64,000 nucleotides of DNA from Xanthostigma xanthostigma (GCA_963575645.1 OY754464.1:80574948-80638947), one strand, 5' to 3'; counted from the stretch's first letter, positions 51,657-63,341 are shown. The notes: generated from the sequence alone by a model not told the origin. Numbers and translations are program-made.

Positions 51657-51766
51657 TTAATAATCATTTTATATATTTGTCTATACATACCTACGAATAT
51701 TTCTTATCATTGTGAAAAATAACTCTAATAATTTAGAGTGATGATGATCCAGTTTAAATATTGCAA
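51657..51766. other. unclassified spacer
   Basis: AT-rich; nothing recognised. Confidence 0.3.
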
Positions 51767-51925
51767 GATTAAAGGATGAAACCTGGTGGCATAGGATCAA
51801 TGAACTAAGCAAATACTGAAGGTTTTTTTATCTCATTGATTCTCCAAAGATGGCATTAAGTTTGCCGAAACGTATTTGCTTAGTTCATTGATCCTATGCC
51901 ACCAGGTTTCATCCTTTAATCTTCC
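51767..51925. repeat. palindrome, 50-bp arms
   Basis: GATTAAAGGATGAAACCTGG / CCAGGTTTCATCCTTTAATC and CATAGGATCAATGAACTAAG pair nearly perfectly. The loop holds GCCGAAACGT. Confidence 0.9.
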
Positions 51926-52349
51926 AATTTCTTATCATTATCAAGTTTTGTAACTATGACAAATTTCAACTTGATACCTTTGTGCATTTATTTCCATTTG
52001 AGGTACGGAACTCAAAAAAGTTTGTAAAAAAAATCAAAAATTACAATGTAACTTTATCGAAGACGAAGTTATGACTTGGCATCACCGATTTTTACTCAAG
52101 TGTAGCGACCTAGGATGTTCCTTTTTCACGCCAAGTAAAGCTTATTATTACAATATAGAATGTGCGAAAATACCTACTAAAATAAGCCTCTTTAAGCAAT
52201 GATTTTCAGAATGACATGAACGTGCCGAACTTGCAAAGATATTCTTTGTCCGTTTTATATATATAATTATGAGTAAAGTCGACCAGTTTGCAGTCCTTTT
52301 TTTTTCTTTTTAATAAAATTTTTGAAGTAAAACTTCTTTAGGCACGCTT
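51926..52349. other. unclassified sequence
   Basis: No feature recognised. Confidence 0.35.
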
Positions 52350-53175
52350 AACTTCGGGAGTAAGCTGGTAAATGCCTGACGAAAGCGTTTATGGAAGTGC
52401 ATCATCGGACGAGGCGAACGGTAGTTGAGAGGGAGATATAAGTTAGTGAAGATAGTAAGAGAGAGAGTTACGTTTCGTATATTGGAAGTTGAGAGGGAGA
52501 TATAAGTTAGTGAGTGCGACAAAGACGGAGCATTAATTGAAATTCTTTTTTTTTGACGTGATAACGTCTTATAAATTGATGAAACACCGGCTGCACGCAC
52601 AAAAAGTGTCACGTTCCGCCTGAACCTGAGCGTGCAAGCGAGAGCGCGGTATAAGCGATAGAGAGGCACGATCGGCCCAAGCGTCGGCTTGTACGCATTT
52701 CTCTCTCTTCTCGCGTGACGTCAGAGAGTTCAGCAATGTTTCTTTATGACGTTATCACGTAAAACTATCGTCCGTAAACCGACTTTACAGACAACCAATT
52801 TTTTGACAACTATTTGACGTTTAAAATGAAAATAATTGTTTTCGTATCAAAAATACATTTCATCGAATTTTGCTGCATTTTGTAACGGGAATAATGTAGG
52901 TTAGTTAATAAATCCTCTTAAATGTATTATAAATTATGCTAATAAATACCTATATATACATATTTTGCGTATTCATTAATCAAAAATTATATTATAACAT
53001 TTCGTCTTTGTAGATATGTGCTACAGAGTGAGGTTATATTGTGTCGTTAAATCAGGATGTCTAATCAAAATATGATGATAGATTATCGAATATTATATCA
53101 TTATTTTATATTATATATGGCAGGAAGAAGTTTTACTTCAGTCTTGTGGTTTAAAGCACACTCACTTTTTTTTGT
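52350..53175 (+). repeat. repeat family H copy, split by MITE A
   Basis: GAGTAAGCTGGTAAATGCCT ... GAGGGAGATATAAGTTAGTG, a MITE A at 52546-52804, then ACAACTATTTGACGTTTAAA ... CAGTCTTGTGGTTTAAAGCA. Matches 25760-26310. Confidence 0.7.
52546..52804 (-). mobile_element. MITE family A, short form
   Basis: GACGTGATAACGTCTTATAA ... TACAGACAACCAAT. The interior has CGTGCAAGCGAGAGCGCGGT and a second GACGTTATCACGTAAAAC block. Confidence 0.85.
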
Positions 53176-53339
53176 TAAACTAACTTGTTAGTTATTACGA
53201 GTTGATGCGACACAATATAGAAGTAATTATCGGGTAAATTACGATATTTACATAGATTCTTCAGAAAAAACACCGATCGCAATGTCAAAATTTTACCTAC
53301 AAAAGAGCGTATTTAAATTTGTTTTTATTAAATATTGTG

Positions 53340-53593
53340 TACAAAATTACTGTTTTAGTAACATATAGCGACATCTCATAGAATTTACTCAAAGCTATTA
53401 GTTCTGAAACAAACAAAAAAACTTTTTACTACCAAGTAGCAATATCTGATAGAATTCGCTCAAAGCTATTAGTTCAGAAGCAAATCTGAACGAAATTGCT
53501 CAAAGCTGTTAGTTCAGACGCCGAGCCGCAAACTAAATACATTTTTCAGAATTATATCTATCGCACCCGGGTGAAACCGGGCCAGGCCGCTAG
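53340..53593 (+). mobile_element. Helitron family B 3' part
   Basis: Three units of the 40-bp minisatellite, then ATCGCACCCGGGTGAAACCG and GCCAGGCCGCTAG followed by T. An end hairpin CACCCGGGTGAAACCGGG is present. The 5' part is missing. Confidence 0.8.
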
Positions 53594-53945
53594 TACGTTT
53601 ATAAGACAGTAAATTCACTATTGACTTTTGGAAATAAAAGAAGAAATGAAAGAAGCGATATCGCGAGACCATCTAAATAGGCAATCTTCCTCTATAATAT
53701 CATATAAGATAAAAAAATTTAAATATCAGAAAAAAGTGTCACATTGGTGATACGGTCGTAACAGATGCATACATATATAGGAGGTATGTATTTTTTAGCA
53801 TCGTTATACATGCACAGATTCCAAATAAGGCCCATAACTATACGGAACAATGTACCTCGTTCCGAACAGCGACATCACTGCCGATAAGCTACGATGATTT
53901 TCCCGCTAAATTAAATTTAACATTTCTTAAACAGCTCAGTCATTC
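53594..53945. other. unclassified sequence
   Basis: No feature recognised. Confidence 0.35.
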
Positions 53946-53949
53946 TTTA

Positions 53950-54396
53950 GGCCGCTGCACACGAGGCTAGAAACGCTGCTAGATTCCTTGCTAGGAGTTC
54001 TGCTAGCCGGTAGGCTGGGTTCGAAGCTGGGAATGACGTCACTGCGGGCTGCCTTGCTAGCTCAGAAGATAGGTTTTAAAATTAGAACAGGGGCTATTTT
54101 CCCTGCTAGATTTGAGGCTAAGTAAGAGCTAAAACCAATCAGGAAGCAGTATCTTCACGTGGGCACTTGGCAAACGCCCACATGGCGTCATTCTGCCAGA
54201 CAGACACGTTTTGCTCTGTGTTTATTATTTATATTCTGTCACTGCGCGCGCACCAGATCTATCCACAAGACACGCTTGAAAAATAGTCCCGTGTGAAGCG
54301 AGAACTTTACAGCAATCAAGAAAACCAGCGCTAGAAAACTAGCAGGCAAATCTAGCAAGGAATCTAGCAGCGTTTCTAGCCTCGTGTGCAGTAGCC
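53950..54396. mobile_element. MITE family J, complete, 45-bp TIRs
   Basis: GGCCGCTGCACACGAGGCTA ... with inverse GGCTACTGCACACGAGGCTA; the TIRs continue through AACGCTGCTAGATTCCTTGC. TTTA flanks both sides (53946-53949 and 54397-54400), suggesting a 4-bp TSD. 447 bp, no frame. Relatives at 19432 and 58142. Superfamily uncertain. Confidence 0.82.
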
Positions 54397-54400
54397 TTTA

Positions 54401-55464
54401 CTTTGCTATGATTAGATTAGATTAGATTGGATAGAGGGTATGAGGCACGCATCGTTAACACCGCGACCTTAGTAGATCTATTGTGTAGCCCCCTGACTTA
54501 TTTATTCCTGAGCGAGGTTAAGGCTTTTGAAAAAGCCTAGAATTGTTCTAGAATCTGTAACCCAAACTTGATCAAGAGTTGAATATAAATAACAAAATGG
54601 CGGGTTTAAAAAAAACAACGAGGAAATCGTGATTTTGTCGTTGAAAATTGGTTATAGAAAATAGAAACCATTTTTATAATTAAGTAATTCTAGTACCGGA
54701 CGGAGCTATTGTTGTGTAGAATACCCTGTGCAAAATTGAAAGCAATCGGTTGTATACAATTATTTCAATCACCCGCGCCGCTTACAAAAACGTAGTTTTG
54801 AGAAAAACGCGTTTAAAGTTTTGATTTCAGATTTCTTACAAAAAAATAAAAATGAATATTTACACTAATCAGCTACGCTTGGTGTATAGTAAACCTTCCG
54901 TTTAAAAGGCATCGTTTTCTGCTAATTTTTTTGCTCTACTCTGCAAGAGTAACGTGATAACAATTGAGAGGTAAGAGCAGGTAAGAGTCTTACCGTAAGA
55001 CCGTTGCTGCTCTCGACTATATGCTATAGCTTTGTTAATATTTGATATTTCGGTCTAAAATTTTTACAGTATTTTCTCAATATATTATACAAACTAAAAA
55101 TGTAAAAAAAATAAATTCGATTTTCCGAAACCGGAACACCAGAATACGTCCTTAAATAACAATTAAAAAATTGAATAAATAAGTATGGTGTCATCTACTT
55201 GAAAGAATAAAGTTCCGTTGAAAAAAATGTTTTTTATTTTTTAAAAAGTAGGGCTATTTGTTAATTAATTTATTTCTAAAAACCATCTTCATTGAAAACA
55301 ACAAAAAATGTTTAAAAAATTGGCCTAGAAATTTTTTGCTTCATGGAGCCTTTTTACACGCTTTATATTAACTTCACTTGTAAGTTTGTATGTATGTATA
55401 TTTGTTTGTAACCTTCGTTTGGACTACAGCAAGTGGTTTATTACAGTAGTATAATATGCCAGCA
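54401..55464. other. unclassified sequence
   Basis: No feature recognised. ATTAGATTAGATTAGATTGG at 54411 is a short tandem. Confidence 0.35.
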
Positions 55465-55535
55465 CTGTAACTACAGTGGTTAGCCGTGCGGTCTAAGACA
55501 CGGGTCTTCGCTGACGTCAACTCTCGGAATTCATT
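55465..55535 (+). other. tRNA-like A-box trace
   Basis: AGTGGTTAGCCGTGCGGTCT then AAGACACGGGTCTTCG resembles the 5' half of a tRNA-Leu-like SINE head. No B box is clear. Weak. Confidence 0.3.
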
Positions 55536-56599
55536 ATTGTTTTAAGCTTATTTTAAAAAAATTATTTACCTATATACTTAACAAGTTTACGTCATATAAA
55601 TATTTAAAAGTTATTTATTTTGGTTATTATAAATTTTTAAAGTTAACCAAATCGACAAATCTACATTTTTTGGTTAACTTTTTTTTAATATTCTGGTTTT
55701 TGGCTTCTACACTGATTAGTATAATTATCCACGTTGTTAAAAATTGAGATTCAATGGCCTCTCATCGTCCAATTAGCTAGATTTTTTTTTATATTACACA
55801 AGACTGTTTGGAACATAAATTGGCTTTGTATGCACACACAAGTATGTCTATCTATCAGAAGGGTTGCGCATTGTACCTTCCCACTTACAAAAAGGGTTGA
55901 AAGGTGCTAATCCTGTATGTACAGTGCATGTCCGCGCTCATGGCTTGATCAAAAATAAACATCATTCAAATCAGCGCTTCGCAAACGGTAGTCACTTTCT
56001 TATAGATTTTGAGGTGGAACCAATAAAGTCCAGAAAGGATTATAAAAATAATCCAAACAAAAAAAATCAACGTAGCAACCGTAAAAACAATATTGTTTTC
56101 CATCATAATATATTATAAAAAAACGATAACTCGATGTGCAAAATATCCATTGGAAATACACAATTATTTTTTATTACTCATGCGGGAAAAGTGGTATCTT
56201 TACGCATGCTGTTACGGTTGAAAAGTAGCTATTTTCATTTGCGTGCGGAAACTTTATTTGTCGCACTGAAATTATTGTTTGCCGCACGCAAATTCAGAGA
56301 AAAAAACAAAATAATAACGGTGTTAATGTCAACGAAACGAACTGTCATTTGAAGCAGATTTTAACAATTTTAACTGAATTTTCAACTTTTTAATGATTTA
56401 GTTTTAATTTTTATAACTTCTAATTTCTTTTTTTAATTCGTAACAAAATTTTAATTTTAATTTAATTTAATTCGTAATAAAAAATAGTATGTGCAACTCG
56501 TGCGGCATTGTCGCACTAGTTGCACAATGTACTATTATATAACATATAACAGTGTTATTAGCCGTTTTAAGTGTGGAAAGTTTTTTTTTATAAATCATT
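55536..56599. other. unclassified sequence
   Basis: No gene supported. The open frame at 55864-56118 has no recognisable domain. Confidence 0.35.
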
Positions 56600-56833
56600 T
56601 TTTTTTGCGCAGTGAAAAGAGGTAGAGGTTTGAGGGGAGTTCTTTAAAAAACAATTGCGGGGTCGTATCGATGCAATGGCGTTTTTTTGCGCAGTGAAAA
56701 GATGTGGTTTTTGGGGAGAGTTCTTTAAAAAAAAATTACGGGGTCGTGTCGATGCGATGACATTTTTGCGTAGTGAAAAGGGGGGGAGGGCGTTTGGGGG
56801 GAGTTCTTTAAAAACAATTACGGAGTCGTGTAT
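56600..56833 (+). repeat. tandem repeat, about 80-bp unit, three units
   Basis: GCGCAGTGAAAAG, GGGGAGTTCTTTAAAAA, GGGGTCGTATCGATGCAATG recur at about 56608, 56688 and 56767 with diverging poly-G and poly-A lengths. Confidence 0.85.
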
Positions 56834-58140
56834 ACAAAATGAGATAGTGATACAGTAATTCTACACCAGTTGCTATAACGTGTAGGTATATTATGTGATT
56901 TCTGATTGGTTAGATTAAAAAAAAATGACAGAAAAATTTTTACGTATTTTTGAGGAAATTTGTGAATAATCCGCAAAGTTTGTTTTTTTTGGAATTCGTC
57001 AAAATTTAGCGTTTTCTATGACTTAAAAAAAAAATCAAAACTTGGGCACATCGCGTGAACTGGACCCTAACCCACCCCCCATCCCCAGGCGCGTTTGTCT
57101 GTTTGAACGCGATAAACTCAAAAAACTATCAAACGGATTTTCATACGGTTTTCACTACTATAGGTTTTTGTATAGGTATAATTTGTAAATATTTTGTACA
57201 AAATGAGGGTGTTTTCTAATTGAAAACTGTATTCGTATCATGTTGCGGCATCACGTAGGCGGGCGCGATTAACTGCATCAAATGGCGCGTCACTGCAGCG
57301 CACCAGGCGGCAACTAGCTAGCGGGCACTGTCACCAAACGACATTAGTTCCCGCATTTTGGCGCTGTAGACGTTTGATCAGCAAATAATCGGTTCACATT
57401 TATAGATTTTCATGCCGATTGTGAAACAGTTTTATCAGAGCGTGAAACGTATCAAGTAAAACGTTTTCATTTTCGAATCCTTCGACTGGAGCGCCGCGAC
57501 GTGGTTCGGGCGCGGCGACGGTCGAACCGATTGTAGATCCGGTCACAACAGAACCGGATCCGGATGTTCTGATTCTATTCTGTAGGCGCGCAGGCAGCAC
57601 ACAGTAAGCGCCAACAATCACGCACATGTGTGAATGTGACAATGAGTTACACACTTCCTCTATACCGACTATACTCTGTGTACATACAGCAGCGGTTGTC
57701 AAACTTGTTTATCTTCACGACCAGATCTAGCATTTCGTCGTTGGTTCTGTAATACCTCTGATGTGCAAAAAGTAAAATTTGCAGAAAAGGCCAAAAAGTG
57801 GTTATTTCAGAAATGGATGGTGAGAACTAGCAATTTTAGAGGTATATTACTAATTCATACTTATCTTTACTATACGTGTTTAATTAAGACGAAGTATTTT
57901 CTTAAAAAATATTTGACGTTTATTTCGGATTTATTGGCACATGGGAGAAATTATTTGATACAACTTTTCACATAAGAGTTACTTCCCCTTGTTGATTACT
58001 GTAAAATTAATTTGGGGGTATTACTAGTGTATAGAGCTCCGTTTCCTGAATCTTTTCATTTAAAAACGTCAAATCTGCTAATTATGCACATAAGAGCTAT
58101 TACAGAACCAACGACGATTTATAGATTCGAATTCCCTTAA
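56834..58140. other. unclassified sequence
   Basis: No gene supported. 57400-57700 is GC-richer with a 100-codon minus-strand frame (GSTIGSTVAAPEPRRGAPVE) that I cannot place. It could be a decayed transposon exon. Confidence 0.35.
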
Positions 58141-58141
58141 G

Positions 58142-58710
58142 GCCGCTGCACATGAGGCTGGAAATTACTGATGGAAATAATCGAATGATTAGTGTAGTGT
58201 AGCTGCTGCTAGCTGTTGATCAGCTACTTTGTTCTCTCTCGATTATTAGTAGTGTTTCGTAGTGTTCCGTTCCGATACATGCATTCATTCGATTAATTTT
58301 AGTAGTAATTCGATTAGGTAAGTAAGTTTTTAGTAAAATAATTCATAATCGAATTGTATATTATAATCGAGAGCTGGAAATGACGTCACTGCTGGCTCGC
58401 CTGCTAGCCCACAAGATAGATTTTTTAATTAGAACAGGGGCTATTTTTCATGCTAGATCCTCTGCTTGCTCTGAACAATATCCAACGAAACTATCTTTTC
58501 ACGTGGGCGGCATGAAGAAACGTCCACAAACCAACATGGCGTCATTTTGCTCAGAGTCAGACACGTTTTGCTCCGTGTATATATTTGAACTGTCACTGCG
58601 CGCGCACCAGATCTATCCACAAAGCTTGAAAAGACGTCTCGTATAAAACCAATTAAGAAAACCAGCGCTAGAAAACTAGTAGTCAAATCTAGCAAGGAAT
58701 CTAGCGGCAA
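58142..58710 (+). mobile_element. MITE family J copy, altered
   Basis: Left TIR start GGCCGCTGCACATGAGGCTG and interior ACGTCACTGCTGGCTCGCCT, AATTAGAACAGGGGCTATTT, TCTAGCAAGGAATCTAGCGG. About 200 bp (58165-58370, rich in TCGATTA) interrupts the left part, and the last TIR bases are lost. The two overlapping 88-codon frames are not genes. Confidence 0.72.
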
Positions 58711-59144
58711 ATTCGACATAAATAATTATTCGCTTATGATAAAATAATAATGCCCACCGCATAGATCATAATACATAACCTATAAACGTAGAGTTTTATA
58801 TCTACAGTTTGCTCTTGTAAATTTATTTATGCGGGTTAGATTTATTTCATGTTTACTAGTCTTCACCCGCGGCAGCGCTCGCATTGAATTATTGATGCCC
58901 GTTTTGACACGAACTTTATCGTAACTGAATTAGCATTTCAGTGAACTGTACAGCCCTGACGGTGTGTGCCAATGCAACGTAACGCTTTTATGAAAAGTAT
59001 ACAGAGAACTTATCACTGCAAAAAGCACGTTTCATGACTCCGGGTTCGAGTTGAATCGTTTGAAGAAAATAAATAAGAATAGCGTAAAGTGTCTACAAAG
59101 CCCTATTCAACAGGACACGATTATACAGGGATATACAGAAATGT
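58711..59144. other. family D fragment, then unclassified
   Basis: 58735-58835 has CGCATAGATCATAATACATA and TTGCTCTTGTAAATTTATTT of family D. The rest is unrecognised. Confidence 0.45.
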
Positions 59145-59650
59145 AGTATTCACCGCACGTAAGTAGTTATTTATTCGGTTCATTTGTTCTTCAGGTAGCT
59201 ATTCCTCCGAATAAATAGCAACAATTCAGTTCACCAAACTTAAGTATAAATCTATTCTGTCCTACTTCGAGGGTATAAATATTTATTCGCCTGATAAAAT
59301 AATAATGACCGCCACGTAGATCATAATACCTAACATATAAACGTGGAGTATTATATTATCTATAGTTTGCTCTTGTGAATTTATTTATGTGTTGTTTATT
59401 GACCTTTGTTGTAAAACATTAAAGTTAGTGGAAGTTTTGTGTGCAATTATTGGGTTAGGATAAAACATTATTATTTTGTGAAACTTTTTGGTTGGATTTT
59501 TGAGTGAACGTCAAAAAGAGCAAGGAGTATAGCGCAGTGTATATTTATTCTTTAACTAACTTTTCGACCTGATATTTTGTTTGGTGAATTGAAAATAAAT
59601 TTTATTTTAACGAATAAGTTTGTTCTAAGATTAGTAACTCCTATCTTTCA
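59145..59650 (+). repeat. repeat family D, longest copy
   Basis: From GTATTCACCGCACGTAAGTA to GATTAGTAACTCCTATCTTT, covering all blocks seen in the other copies. The last bases of the inverted end are missing. Confidence 0.75.
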
Positions 59651-60478
59651 TAAAATTCGGAAAATTCGGAATTGTTTTCGTGTTGCGTCGTGTGTGTTTC
59701 TTTTGAATATTATGTATAGGTAATTTAAATCAGTAGAATATTTTTTTGAACCACCGTGTGTACACATGTACGTCTATATATCGTTGCCCAAAGGCGAAAG
59801 GACATATCCGGTATGATTATAAAAATTTTACAAAAAAAAAACAGAAAAGAAAATGGCGACTGAATAAACCAGCGTTTCTCCACAATTCACAGTATTTTAT
59901 TATAAACGCAAAAAAGTTTTTTTTTGCGAAATTACGAAAGTTTCAAATATTTTCGAATATATAGTTTCTCTTTTTTTCTAATGTACTAGAACGTTCAATA
60001 ATTAAAATAAGACAAAAAAATTCACTCAGTAGTCGATTATCTATCCTTCACAGTGCAAAAATCACAGACCATAAAATTAGCTTGCTGGATATAAATCAAA
60101 ATACTCGAGAAAAAGGCAGCAATCAGTTTGAACCGCCACAATTATTTTTTTCACTAAAATATGGAAAGGCAAAAGAATTGACTCTAAATTATTCATATAC
60201 GTACATTTCAAAAAATGAATATTCAACCAAAAATTTCATGAATTTTACTGTGGTTCTCGTTAAACTTTGAAACGAGAATAAATCGTTTTGTAAAACAAGC
60301 CTGTGCTCTTAAAACATTTACTTATAGAATGTGAAACAGGCTGCTCAAACTGTAATCACAAGTGCAGTCCGACCGAGGCTTCGGCTTCGGCCACCTTCGG
60401 AGATTATTAAAATTAGTTTATATGTTATACAGTCAATGTAAACTTTCAATTTAAAAGTTTTAAAATAGTTTATATTAT
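59651..60478. other. unclassified sequence
   Basis: No gene supported. CCGAGGCTTCGGCTTCGGCC at about 60373 is a small hairpin. Confidence 0.35.
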
Positions 60479-61152
60479 TGTAACAGAGACCCCCCAGCAG
60501 GCGACAACAAAGAATTTCGTAAGACGACGATTTAACAATGACACACAGATTGTTGCGGGACAACAATCGGCTTGTTGTTCTAACAATAATACACAGATTA
60601 TTATGGGGCAACAATCGGTTTGTTATCCTAACAATGACACACGGATTGTTGTGGGACAACAGTCGGCTTGATTGTTCAAACAATAACAATATACGTAGGT
60701 TAAAGGGCTTTGTTGCCAAATTCCAGACAATAATGAATGCAAGAAAAAGAAGGAACCATCCAGCGCATACAAATACCACCGCGATAGCTCAGTAGCGAGA
60801 CAGTCATACATTTGCTTTATCGAATTTTAACAATGGACAAATAGTTGTGACATAAATTGACAGTCCGTACCGTGAACAGTACTGAGGCAACTGCTGACAT
60901 AAATAGATAAATGAACAGTATATAGTCAATAAATAAGTGTGCTAATTAAATTTTGGTTGTAAATATTTTGTGTACATAAATAGTGACTTTGTATTCTTTA
61001 TTACTTATTCTTTTATTTTATTAGTTAGAATTTGTTGTTTTGTTTCTGTTACGTTATAGAGAAGTGCTTTTAGTTTGTTTGTTTATTTGCTTTGTTAACA
61101 TTTCACTAATATAAATATTTTAGACCACGAACTAGAATAGTTTTATTATTTA
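60479..61152 (+). mobile_element. degenerate LTR related to the 11-kb solo LTR
   Basis: Starts TGTAACAGAGACCCCCCAGC. Its last 250 bp align with 11470-11687 (GTGCTAATTAAATTTTGGTT, TTTAGTGACT-like, TTTGTTTCTGTTACGTTA, CCACGAACTAGAATAGTTTT). The terminal ACA is lost. Contains a 48-bp tandem. Confidence 0.6.
60535..60680 (+). repeat. 48-bp tandem, three units, inside the LTR
   Basis: ACAATGACACACAGATTGTT then GCGGGACAACAATCGG recurs at 60535, 60583 and 60631. It explains the 85- and 144-codon frames across it. Confidence 0.88.
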
Positions 61153-61650
61153 ATAATGTAGCTTTTAGCAGTTGTAGCCAATTTAAACTGAACTTCTTAA
61201 ATTAAGAGATTGCCTTCAAAAATCGATCTAGTTGACCTAAATATTCCGGATCTGCCCGAAACAGTATGTCGAAGCATTTAATGCATATGTAAACGGGAAA
61301 TAAAATTAATCCGGTCTAACCTTATGTTACACTTGTTGGTTACATCTTTGCTTTGTGAAGATAAAGAAAATTCATTTTCTATAAATAAATGTTCTACGGC
61401 TGTGTTGTGTCTTTGTTTACAAAGATTACTTCTAAAAACTTTTATAAATGGAAATGAAACAAACTTTTCCATAACAATTATTTTGTAAGAATGATAAAAC
61501 ATTGCATATACAGGAGTCTTAATGTACCTGCAGAGTATATTCAGAAATTGAAAGTTACTGTTTCGTGAAGATAATTATGTTTTGAACAACTTTGACCTTG
61601 ATCTTAAAGATCAACAAAAAATCGAAAAAGCCATTACAAGTCCCATTTTA
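61153..61650. other. unclassified sequence
   Basis: No feature recognised. Confidence 0.35.
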
Positions 61651-61766
61651 AATTCCTCCGCGTAATATTATACATATAGCCTATATAGCCTTCCTCGATA
61701 AATGGGCTATTCAACAAAAAAATTTTTTTTCAATTCGAACCAGTAGTTTCTGAGATTAGCGCGTTC

Positions 61767-61891
61767 TGTCATGATCAAACAACGTAGGTTTTAATACTGT
61801 TTTATTTAAAATCAAATTAAATGAATTCTTACATTAATTACACAACTTAATTGTACATTATATAAAATGAATATTGATACAAATCATTACA
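61767..61891 (-). mobile_element. 125-bp solo LTR, TSD CGTTC
   Basis: TGTCATGATCAAACAACG ... CAAATCATTACA (TGT...ACA) with CGTTC at 61762-61766 and 61892-61896. On the minus strand AAATAAAACAG and TTATATAATG could be poly(A) and TATA signals. The interrupted Helitron sequence is recovered exactly when it is removed. Confidence 0.85.
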
Positions 61892-62055
61892 CGTTCAACC
61901 AAATAAACAAACTCTTCAGCTTTATACAGATTGTATCAAATCAAAACGGTCCATAGGACATTCTGTGTGTAAGACAGAGACGGTATACAGATTGTATCAA
62001 ATCAAAACGGTCCATAGGACATTCTGTGTGTAAGACAGAGACGATATATAAAGAT

Positions 62056-62292
62056 CTAAAGCAGTAAGTAAGAATGAGATAAATGATCGCTAATATAGTT
62101 ACTGTAGTTACGTAAATAAATAATTACGTACACTGTAAATCTTTTTACCCATTTATCAATTAAAACAAGTACAAATAAATTTATTATGTTGGATGTTGAA
62201 TTACCACCATAAAACCATTTAATTATTTGGATTTTTTCCCGAACAGTATAAATAGCCATTTTATCAATAATTTCACTAGTGAGTACTGACAT
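62056..62292 (-). pseudogene. transposase N-terminal HTH fragment, unit 1
   Basis: 78 codons. YTVREKIQIIKWFYGGNSTS is followed by NIINLF: the helix-turn-helix type called DUF4817, found at the N-terminus of insect mariner-like transposases. After about residue 45 the similarity stops and the frame runs into the subterminal repeat. No catalytic DDE region, so it is a deletion derivative at best able to bind DNA. Confidence 0.65.
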
Positions 62293-62481
62293 TTGATAAA
62301 ATTGTGATTTTTACTGTAGAAAACAAAGACGATACTATCAGATTGTATAACCACAGTAACTATTAGCGAATCATTTATCTCATTCTTACTTACTGCTTTA
62401 GTGCTTTATATAATATCGTCTCTGTCTTACACACAGAATGTTCTATGGACTGTTTTGATTTGATACAATCTGTATAAAGAT

Positions 62482-62718
62482 CTAAAGCAGTAAGTAAGAA
62501 TGAGATAAATGATCGCTAATATAGTTACTGTGGTTACGTAAATAAATAATCACGTACACTGTAAATCTTTTTACCAATTTATCAATTAAAACAACTACAA
62601 ATAAATTTATTATGTTGGCGGTTGAACTACCACCATAAAACCATTTAATTATTTGGATTTTTTCCCGAACAGTATAAATAGCCATTTTATCAATAATTTC
62701 ACTAGTGAGTACTGACAT
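62482..62718 (-). pseudogene. transposase N-terminal HTH fragment, unit 2
   Basis: Same as unit 1, with a handful of substitutions (NSTSN to SSTAN, FVLV to FVVV, DKWV to DKLV). Identical in protein to unit 3, so units 2 and 3 separated most recently. Confidence 0.65.
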
Positions 62719-62907
62719 TTGATAAAATTGTGATTTTTACTGTAGAAAACAAAGACGATACTATCAGATTGTATAACCACAGTAACTATTAGCGAATCAT
62801 TTATCTCATTCTTACTTACTGCTTTAGTGCTTTATATAATATCGTCTCTGTCTTACACACAGAATGTTCTATGGACTGTTTTGATTTGATACAATCTGTA
62901 TAAAGAT

Positions 62908-63144
62908 CTAAAGCAGTAAGTAAGAATGAGATAAATGATCGCTAATATAGTTACTGTGGTTACGTAAATAAATAATCACGTACACTGTAAATCTTTTTAC
63001 CAATTTATCAATTAAAACAACTACAAATAAATTTATTATGTTGGCGGTTGAACTACCACCATAAAACCATTTAATTATTTGGATTTTTTCCCGAACAGTA
63101 TAAATAGCCATTTTATCAATAATTTCACTAGTGAGTACTGACAT
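62908..63144 (-). pseudogene. transposase N-terminal HTH fragment, unit 3
   Basis: Protein identical to unit 2. Upstream of the ATG this unit has a 2-bp insertion (CATATTTTGAT) compared with units 1 and 2. Confidence 0.65.
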
Positions 63145-63341
63145 ATTTTGATAAAATTGTGATTTTTACTGTAGAAAACAAAGACGATACTATCAGATTG
63201 TATAACCACAGTAACTATTAGCGAATCATTTGTCTCATTCTTACTTACTGCTTTAGTGCTTTATATAATACCGTCTCTGTCTTACACACAGAATGTTCTA
63301 TGGACTGTTTTGATTTGATACAATCTGTATATTAGTATAGA

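Larger units (their letters stand above)
61927..63327 (-). mobile_element. mariner-like element array, three 426-bp units, TA TSD
   Basis: The outer ends CAGATTGTATCAAATCAAAA are inverted, followed by CATTCTGTGTGTAAGACAGA. TIR plus subterminal inverted repeat is about 120 bp. Removing the array and one TA restores the Helitron 5' end. The first 61 bp of TIR is itself duplicated (61927 and 61988). Units start near 62048, 62474 and 62900. Units 2 and 3 lack the outer left TIR and are nearly identical. Each unit encodes one HTH frame. Confidence 0.85.
61655..63341 (-). mobile_element. Helitron family A 5' half with two nested insertions
   Basis: Minus strand from 63341 (TCTATACTAATA), broken by the mariner-like array 61927-63327. 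It resumes TATAAAGCTGAAGAG, is broken again by the solo LTR 61767-61891, then resumes GAACGCGCTAATCTCAGAAA through TATAGCCTATATAGCC-type sequence. The 3' end is not found. Confidence 0.8.

Noticed and set aside
51369-51660. Opposed 82- and 84-codon frames, also at 22691-22964
   Set aside because: Both lie in the SINE body; similarity between the two places reflects SINE copies, not a conserved gene.
57400-57702. 100-codon frame with GSTIGSTVAAPEPRRGAPVE
   Set aside because: GC-rich composition explains the open frame; no recognisable domain, start context or splice sites.
60345-60779. 144-codon minus-strand frame with repeated SRLLSHNNPCVIV-type blocks
   Set aside because: Produced by the 48-bp tandem (three units) in an LTR; 48 is divisible by three.
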